The position numbers were made by a program, and so were the translations under genes. DNA of 64,000 nucleotides from Chryseobacterium pennae. Lineage in GTDB: Bacteria > Bacteroidota > Bacteroidia > Flavobacteriales > Weeksellaceae. This document shows, piece by piece, positions 59,101-64,000 of this stretch (within the stretch, counting starts at the first letter, position 1; each line of letters starts with the position of its first letter). The stretch covers positions 62,001-126,000 of the forward strand of contig NZ_QNVT01000017.1 in the NCBI RefSeq assembly GCF_003385515.1, in the 5' to 3' direction. Under the pieces are notes generated by a model that was given only the letters and a program-made list of their open reading frames with translations, had not been told where the DNA came from and made no database searches.

Positions 59101-59740
59101 TATTTTTAAACGTAATTGTTCGGTTACTGTCTTCATCAGTTATTATGGTTTTATATAATTCCCCTTCATTGAATTGGTTGATCTTTGAAATGGTATTCAA
59201 AAGTACTTTCCTAGTATCATCCCAAGAAACTTTAATCATGTGTTTTTTTACAGCATCAGAATTTTTATTAATATCAATACTTGACTTTTGTGTTTTTCCG
59301 GAGCTCAATGCCCATTCATCTCCGGGATTGGATTGTTCAGATACTTTTGTAAGGAATGATCCATCATGTACAAATTCTGAATAGAATTTACTTGTACCAT
59401 AAAATCCGGTGCCATTACTGGTTGGGCTGGTATTAAAACTTCCGTTACCAGTACTTGTCTGGGGAATGGGCAAATAACTCTTTGACTGGACTCCATAATT
59501 ATCATACTCAAACGGAATTACCATATCATTCCCTTGAGGAGTTGCTTTTATACTGATGACCTGCTGTGGTCTGTTTAAGCCATCTAAATATTGAATATTT
59601 TCTATTTTTTTCACACAACTTGCATCCAAACATGTCTTTTCATAAACATAATTTTTTGTAGTTGTCCCATGACTGTTTTGTGACAGTAAAAAATGATTGC
59701 CTATAAACAGAAGAAGGGATGTATTTATAATTTTTCTCAT
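56114..59740 (-). CDS. RHS repeat-associated core protein (DUF6443-type N-terminus)
   Basis: 1208 residues. Signal-like start (MRKIINTSLLLFIGNHFLLS). The N-terminal 250 residues resemble DUF6443 (YLDGLNRPQQVISIKATPQG). The middle holds many YD/RHS repeats (GRVIYTGTIPGG, YDGLDRLLSG, LTYDLNGNIL). The core ends with PFGMEFNNSN and GRFFNIDPLSEKYAYQSHYN near residue 915. The variable C-terminus (about 935-1208) contains a long Gly/Ala/Ser-rich hydrophobic stretch rather than a recognised nuclease or peptidase toxin. It likely forms a shell secreted or displayed at the surface. 13 bases downstream of the SpvB-like gene. Confidence 0.88.
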   Translation of the reverse strand: MRKIINTSLLLFIGNHFLLSQNSHGTTTKNYVYEKTCLDASCVKKIENIQYLDGLNRPQQVISIKATPQGNDMVIPFEYDNYGVQSKSYLPIPQTSTGNGSFNTSPTSNGTGFYGTSKFYSEFVHDGSFLTKVSEQSNPGDEWALSSGKTQKSSIDINKNSDAVKKHMIKVSWDDTRKVLLNTISKINQFNEGELYKTIITDEDSNRTITFKNKLGQTVLIRKENNSAGNIVNLDTYYVYNFYSQLVYVIPPLAAVKTMIDQSTLDNLCYQYKYDIQGRLVEKKLPGKGLDASTGVWRWDSFVYDQSNRLILTQDANLQQQGKWMITKYDRFGRVIYTGTIPGGDRTSMQNQAGNLAIVESRDVTGFTKNGIQIYYTNGLFTGMDTVLSVNYYDTYPQGTPVIPSSILTHPVLPQDALSSATSISTKSLPTASYVKNIEDDNWTKKYIWYDMKGRAIGSHSVNDVGGYTKTESELGFAGEVKESYTYHKKTEYDEETIIKESFVYDNQNRLTIRKHKVNSNPEEILAVNNYNELSQIRSKQIGGTGSNPIQTVDYTYNIRGWVTGINNPSNLNDDLFGYTIKYNNPESSSSGKFNGNIAQIDWKASDDGTLRRYDYQYDGLDRLLSGVYSEPGSFVPANNFYNESLTYDLNGNILSLVRKAKGFSQTEIKIDDLTYVYTGNRLDSVTDSSTNYSGYPDVSGNLISYDSNGNMKDHIDKGILQIDYNILNLPKYIKFNQTYAIRNPFGGTQQSKNITTRYTYRADGTKLRKVYTYGIAKNNSEGNKVTEYYDGFQYDAEGVFSIVPPLLRFVPTVEGYYDFVQNKYVYQYKDQVGNIRLAYYRDANNNTKINRTSNFYPFGMEFNNSNNTGITPNYNYGFQGQEKQTDTNWNSFKWRNYDPSIGRFFNIDPLSEKYAYQSHYNFSENRVVNSRELEGLEAQDNNDEEYARYENRPVDEAVDYEIREDGEKEWQSKPVDASYKEQDRAFQADLSQENDFDLGNAINDAFFGLGSQDSWDNYRDNSSRFGAAVAASPEAQAANGFYYMFGGMLAAPIAMGATALYTGAVSASSYLSMVALRGGVDAIAQYSVNGSVNLGQTAINGIVGGSSGALNGIKVVGMNVAANTINSAISNAVSSGITGSGSFMNSGNLSNLGVRGTTSSFLLGAASLGAAKTVGGKVVFEVATQFLFNLADKGVGQEAPAPVPVEK

Positions 59741-59752
59741 TGTTATTAATCG

Positions 59753-62700
59753 TTACTGTTTATAATTATATTCAAACTCTTTTATCAGATTTTCCTCCAT
59801 GTCTTCAATCTTTATAAGCCTACCAGCATTATCATAAATGTACTTTTGGGTTATTCCACTTGGAGGAATATTATGGGTTATTCCGATAAGTGGATCATAG
59901 GTCATTGTAGTTATTTGATAATTTTTCAACGAACTATTATTTCTTAAATCATTTAGAGCGTCCATGAATTTTTTCTCAGTTGCGGAATCATTATCAAGGT
60001 TCGATTTATTTACTATATCACTGGAAAGATAAGTTGCAGGATTAGAACCTGAAGCCAATCCTAAGGCATTCATGACCATATCATAGGATGCTCCTTCAAT
60101 CTTTGCAATAGGATGAGTTTGATAATAACCATAAAGTATGGTAGTAGGAATCCCATCTTGCCCTGTGTATTGTAATAAATTTCCTTTATTATCATACAAA
60201 TCATAAGTCACTATCCTTACATCTTCCTGTGAATGAGTTGGTTCATAAGCCCATCCTGGCTTAGTGATACATCCAAATTCATATTTAGGAAGTACCAGAT
60301 TACTTGTAGATGCATCCTGGGCAAATACCGTTTTATGAGCTTTGGCATTAGCTTCACTAGTATTCACCAATTCTATATCAATATATTTATAGGTAAGAAC
60401 CGGAATGTTTACTTTATTGATAGATTTAAGTAAATTAACAGTATTAGCTAAATTCAAGGTTGGAACAGTAGTTAATATTTCATCTTCAGGATAAAAGATG
60501 TCATTGACCAACACATTTTCTATGGAACCACTGCTATATATATCAACTGCTAAAAATTTCCCTATACCAGATACATAGTTGGATGGATTAAGGTACTTAT
60601 ATTCAACTCGGTCTGTGTTTATTCCTGATGATAAATAATCTTTTACAATTGTACTTGAGGGGCGTAAAATTTTTTGAATATAATTAACAATTACAGAGCC
60701 TTGAGAACTAATTATCGTATTACTATATCCATATGTCTGATTAGGAGCCTCAATAACTATGTCCAAAATAGGCTTATGTACTCCAAATTGATTTTTGGTA
60801 ATCAATTTACTATTATAGATGTATTCTTTGATTAAGGAATTATTTTTATCAAATAACTTCATATTCTTTCTCACTCCATATAAACCTAGATTGGAATATG
60901 AACTATATTTTAATCTATATGCTGAATTGGTATTTAAAAATTCAGCCATCGAAAATTTGGGAAAAAAAGTGGCAAATCCATCTTGGGAAAACTGCAGATT
61001 TAGAAAAGGAGACTGCAAAGTATTAATTAAGGGATAATCTTTAACCGTTGTATATTCTGTCGCCTGTTTTTTATTATCCGTGATTTTTTCAACTCTTGAA
61101 TATTGTATGTTAATACTTCCAGGAGAATCATATATTTTGAATATTCTCTGTAAATCATCTGCAGCAAAGTTGGGAAGACCGTTATAGTTGGTTACTAACA
61201 TTGGAGGTTGTCCAGATATATCAATATACGATGTAAATAATTGAGCTCTGGGATACCCAATAAATGGAGGAGCCATCATGACACCGGAAGATGAACCATT
61301 TTCATTTTTATAAAAATATGATGTAGTGCTTTTCACCTGATTTTCATCAATATTGTTGATTTTCTTTATTCTTAACCCAGGCGCTTTTTGATAATCTCCC
61401 AGTATTAAGAAATCGTTCAGTTCATATTCAAAACTCTTGATTCCTTTGTTTGGAAATTCAACTTCAGTTAAACTTCCTATTTTGGTAAAGTCTAAATCCG
61501 GATCTCTGGTTATATAATTATCTCCATAATGTATGGGATGCATCTTTACATTATTATTCACTAAAGCATCATGATGAATTTCAAATGGTAACAGTGACCA
61601 TTCCATCTGATTTGGGTAATAATATACATTATCAGCATAGCTTTGCCCATAATTGTCTCCGCTTATAAATTCATTGGTTTCCTTATAATATCCTCCATAA
61701 TCATATGCCTTTGAACGTATGTTTGGTAAATACTCATCGTCTTTATATTTAAACTGATATTTTTTCCCAGAGTTTACTTCTTCAATACTCAATAACTTAA
61801 GACTTTTTCCATCTTTTGTGGAAATTCCCATCCAAGTGTTTTGATAGAGAAAGTAACCATAATTAAAGTTATACTGTTGAATCAGTTTATTATTATAGTC
61901 ATATAATTTGATTGAACTAAGTGCTTTTTCCGGATTCTGTGTATCCTGTCTTATAAAATCATATTCATACACCAGATACCCTTCATCAAATTTTATCTTT
62001 TTTAAATCTTTTGTTTTAAAATAATTTACCGAACTTTCAATCTTATTATATTTATAGCTTGTATTATTCTTTTGTCCTCCATCCAAAAAGGGATTTGCAG
62101 AAAGAAAACCATTCAACAGCAAACCTGTTCCTCCGTTGTTGATAATATCAGGATTAATGATATTTACATATTTCCCTACAAAATCACTGATAAAAGAAGT
62201 ACCAGGTGCTGCCTTAAAACGGCTATATGTTTCTGAACGTATCTCCCTGGAATGCGATGTTGACGTTATATTATAATCACCAGATGGTGTGTATTCAAAC
62301 TTCACTTCCCTATTAGTAGAGAGATCTTTTATTGTTGAAACCTTCCACGAAGAAACATAGGGCACCCTGTCAACCATACCTCCATAGACATTAACCGGAG
62401 ATTCCGAATTATAATAATTAGCCATTTCATAATCATTGAACTGATATTGAATTCCATCATCTGTATTAATGGTAAAATTAAAGAAGTCAGTAGTTGGAAA
62501 GCCACTCACCTCATAACGGGTTTCCTTTAACTTGGATATTTTTATTGGTTTATCAGATAATAACCGTGGCGTATTTTCATCTTCAAAATAGAATGTGTGT
62601 CTTTTATTAATAGAATTCAAAAAATAGAGATCCGGTAAGTAATCTAAATTGGCAGAATCTTTATCAGTATTTGAAAAAAAATATTTAATATTTTTTTTCA

Positions 62701-63058
62701 CTTTCCTAAAATATCCGGTTCTTCTTATTTTAGGAACTGCTCCTCCATCATCCATGTCATGTGCATCCTGAATATCACGAGTGATGTTAATATCAGCAAG
62801 TGACCACCCTAGGCCTACATTCCCTGCCCTTTGATTCACCTTTACACCTCCTGTATTATATTGCAGCTTAATAGGAATTTCAATGTTCCCACTTTTTATA
62901 TTGAAAAGGGGAATCTCAACATTCGCTTTTCCATCAGCTTCATTGAGTTCAGTCTTTGCAACACTAAAAGAACCATTAAAAGATGTGAAATCATTATTTT
63001 CCTGAGAGAACAGAAAATTTGCAATAAAAATAAAACTCAATAAAATATATCTTTTCAT
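59753..63058 (-). CDS. Large SpvB/RHS-like secreted protein
   Basis: 1101 residues from the ATG at 63058 (MKRYILLSFIFIANFLFSQ, clean signal peptide); an ATG at 63073 overlaps the upstream stop as TAATG and is the alternative. Early blocks FNGSFSVAKTELNEADGKAN and IEIPIKLQYNTGGVKVNQRA with VGLGWSL are the SpvB-type beta shell start seen in TcB-like and RHS proteins. RHS-like YD repeats occur at the end (YIYDNAGRLIKIEDMEE). Probably forms the shell partner for the RHS protein downstream. Confidence 0.82.
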   Translation of the reverse strand: MKRYILLSFIFIANFLFSQENNDFTSFNGSFSVAKTELNEADGKANVEIPLFNIKSGNIEIPIKLQYNTGGVKVNQRAGNVGLGWSLADINITRDIQDAHDMDDGGAVPKIRRTGYFRKVKKNIKYFFSNTDKDSANLDYLPDLYFLNSINKRHTFYFEDENTPRLLSDKPIKISKLKETRYEVSGFPTTDFFNFTINTDDGIQYQFNDYEMANYYNSESPVNVYGGMVDRVPYVSSWKVSTIKDLSTNREVKFEYTPSGDYNITSTSHSREIRSETYSRFKAAPGTSFISDFVGKYVNIINPDIINNGGTGLLLNGFLSANPFLDGGQKNNTSYKYNKIESSVNYFKTKDLKKIKFDEGYLVYEYDFIRQDTQNPEKALSSIKLYDYNNKLIQQYNFNYGYFLYQNTWMGISTKDGKSLKLLSIEEVNSGKKYQFKYKDDEYLPNIRSKAYDYGGYYKETNEFISGDNYGQSYADNVYYYPNQMEWSLLPFEIHHDALVNNNVKMHPIHYGDNYITRDPDLDFTKIGSLTEVEFPNKGIKSFEYELNDFLILGDYQKAPGLRIKKINNIDENQVKSTTSYFYKNENGSSSGVMMAPPFIGYPRAQLFTSYIDISGQPPMLVTNYNGLPNFAADDLQRIFKIYDSPGSINIQYSRVEKITDNKKQATEYTTVKDYPLINTLQSPFLNLQFSQDGFATFFPKFSMAEFLNTNSAYRLKYSSYSNLGLYGVRKNMKLFDKNNSLIKEYIYNSKLITKNQFGVHKPILDIVIEAPNQTYGYSNTIISSQGSVIVNYIQKILRPSSTIVKDYLSSGINTDRVEYKYLNPSNYVSGIGKFLAVDIYSSGSIENVLVNDIFYPEDEILTTVPTLNLANTVNLLKSINKVNIPVLTYKYIDIELVNTSEANAKAHKTVFAQDASTSNLVLPKYEFGCITKPGWAYEPTHSQEDVRIVTYDLYDNKGNLLQYTGQDGIPTTILYGYYQTHPIAKIEGASYDMVMNALGLASGSNPATYLSSDIVNKSNLDNDSATEKKFMDALNDLRNNSSLKNYQITTMTYDPLIGITHNIPPSGITQKYIYDNAGRLIKIEDMEENLIKEFEYNYKQ

Positions 63059-63072
63059 AATTATTTTGTCCA

Positions 63073-64000
63073 TTATTTTTTGATCAATTTAGCATTAGCG
63101 GTTTGGGTTTGATTGTCCTGTGTGTGAGCTTTCACCACCATCACATAAGCTCCCTGAACCATGTTGGAAGTGTTGATTTTGGTTACCTTATTCTTAGTGG
63201 TTAAGGTTTGGATTTGTCTTCCTGCCATGTCATAAATAGTTATTTCAGCATCCTTAAAGTCAAAGCCTATCTCGGCATAACAGTAATCAGATACAGGGTT
63301 AGGATAAATCTTCATTGGTAATCGCTCAATTAAGTCCTCCACTTGCTTATCTCCTAATTTTACAATTTTCCAGTTCTCTTTTCCAAATTCTTCAGCACTT
63401 GTTCCGGCCAAAATAATAGAGCCGTCCCGCCCCATACTTAAATCGGATAAACGTTCTTCTTTCTGTCTGGAGTTCCCATTAATATGCTTTCTCCAAACCT
63501 CATCACCGTTTTGATTGAGGTACAGCATCCAGAAGGTTTCGTCGTTTTCTGAAATTCTTCCTTCAGCCCGTGTGTAACCTCCCAGTAAAAATCCTTTGGA
63601 TTCAGAATCTTTCGCATTGGAAACTACATTCAAACTCATTAGAATATCTCTGTTTCTAAAAGAATAAGATTTTTGCCAGATTTCATCTCCTCCTTCATTG
63701 AGTGCTATCAACCATATATCAGTTCCTTCATCTATGCCAACGGTTTTATTTCCCGATCTATCAGAGCGGCTTTCACCACCTATGACAAATCCTTTTGCAG
63801 TCATCGCCATGGTTCTTAGATGATCATCTCCAATTCCTCCGTAATTCCTTTCCCATTCCACTTTTCCATCTTTACTGAGCTTAATGATCCAGTAATCCCC
63901 TTCCCCGTAATTTTCGGTTTTCTTGGAACCTCCTTTATTGCTTCTAGAGTACATGCCCACAAGAACTCCACCATCTTTTGTCGGAATCATTTTCTCAACT
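63073..64000 (-). CDS. T9SS-sorted beta-propeller-like protein (N-terminus beyond the window)
   Basis: At least 309 residues, open to the right edge: codons before the in-window ATG at 63990 are still open, so the true start is outside. Kelch- or propeller-like repeats (EWERNYGGIGDDHLRTM, EIWQKSYSFRNRDILMSL, EVWRKHINGNSRQKEERL) of about 50 residues. The tail KIYPNPVSDYCYAEI and YDMAGRQIQTLTT ending in KLIKK is a type A sorting domain, so the protein is exported by the type IX system and attached or released at the surface. First of the operon with two RHS-type genes. Confidence 0.85.
   Translation of the reverse strand, partial: VEKMIPTKDGGVLVGMYSRSNKGGSKKTENYGEGDYWIIKLSKDGKVEWERNYGGIGDDHLRTMAMTAKGFVIGGESRSDRSGNKTVGIDEGTDIWLIALNEGGDEIWQKSYSFRNRDILMSLNVVSNAKDSESKGFLLGGYTRAEGRISENDETFWMLYLNQNGDEVWRKHINGNSRQKEERLSDLSMGRDGSIILAGTSAEEFGKENWKIVKLGDKQVEDLIERLPMKIYPNPVSDYCYAEIGFDFKDAEITIYDMAGRQIQTLTTKNKVTKINTSNMVQGAYVMVVKAHTQDNQTQTANAKLIKK

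Overview
This is AT-rich DNA of a Bacteroidota, most likely Chryseobacterium or a close Weeksellaceae relative. The evidence is the promoter grammar (TTG plus TAnnTTTG boxes instead of a sigma70 consensus), starts without Shine-Dalgarno sequences, a type IX secretion sorting tail at the right edge, RHS proteins of the DUF6443/SpvB-like kind, and several dispersed palindromic repeats I associate with Chryseobacterium genomes. Identity is inferred, not tested.

Layout. 1-4.3 kb: a minus-strand Ro60/TROVE operon (2675-4192) with small unknown proteins, followed by a structured-RNA candidate (57-219) that has the same operator-promoter as the Ro gene. 4.5-7.4 kb: plus-strand VOC protein, AraC regulator and MFS exporter. 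7.5-14 kb: SWIM zinc-finger protein and two paralogous helical-repeat proteins (DUF6493-like). 14.3-16.3 kb: Pif1-like helicase. 16.3-26.4 kb: the most unusual part, described below. 26.4-28.5 kb: a tRNA-like element, a zinc-finger SDR protein and decayed repeats. 28.2-36 kb: a MoxR-vWA-beta-propeller (bpX-type) conflict cassette with two disrupted genes. 36.5-55.5 kb: mostly ordinary housekeeping and accessory genes (deoD, TatD, NhaP-type antiporter, hydrolases, PhoD), plus a second operon with the Ro-type operator (42.4 to about 40 kb) carrying a leucine-rich solenoid protein and a tRNA-like element. 56-64 kb: RHS/SpvB-like proteins and a T9SS-sorted protein.

Central system (16.3-26.4 kb, minus strand). 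Two short ORFs (26193-26321, 42 aa; 25679-25804, 41 aa) each have a promoter and a strong intrinsic terminator. The second lies directly upstream of twelve tRNA genes with twelve different anticodons. Each short ORF contains at least one codon readable by every array tRNA, including the uncommon ATA, CTA and AGA. In both, a segment late in the ORF can pair with the 5' arm of the following terminator. That is the logic of transcription attenuation, with the leader testing a set of tRNAs. Downstream, in transcription order, are a YkuK/RNase H-like protein, an ATP-grasp enzyme, an ERI1-like exonuclease, a second ATP-grasp enzyme, a cyclic-phosphate-processing receiver (cREC) protein, a 37-aa ORF and an Rnl2-type RNA ligase. 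After a terminator come an RNase Z-like metallo-beta-lactamase, a metallophosphoesterase and two more ERI1-like exonucleases. I read this as a tRNA-damage response: tRNA loss is sensed by leader translation, and the output is replacement or decoy tRNAs plus end-processing and ligation enzymes. The tRNA spacers carry five copies of a hairpin with compensatory base changes and several longer palindromes. The parts are seen in sequence; the function is inference.

A separate RNA-related regulon is suggested by four near-identical inverted repeats (consensus CTRCGYAAAAAGAWTGCG), each 9-10 bases upstream of a -7 box: two at the left edge, one before the Ro gene and one at 42.4 kb.
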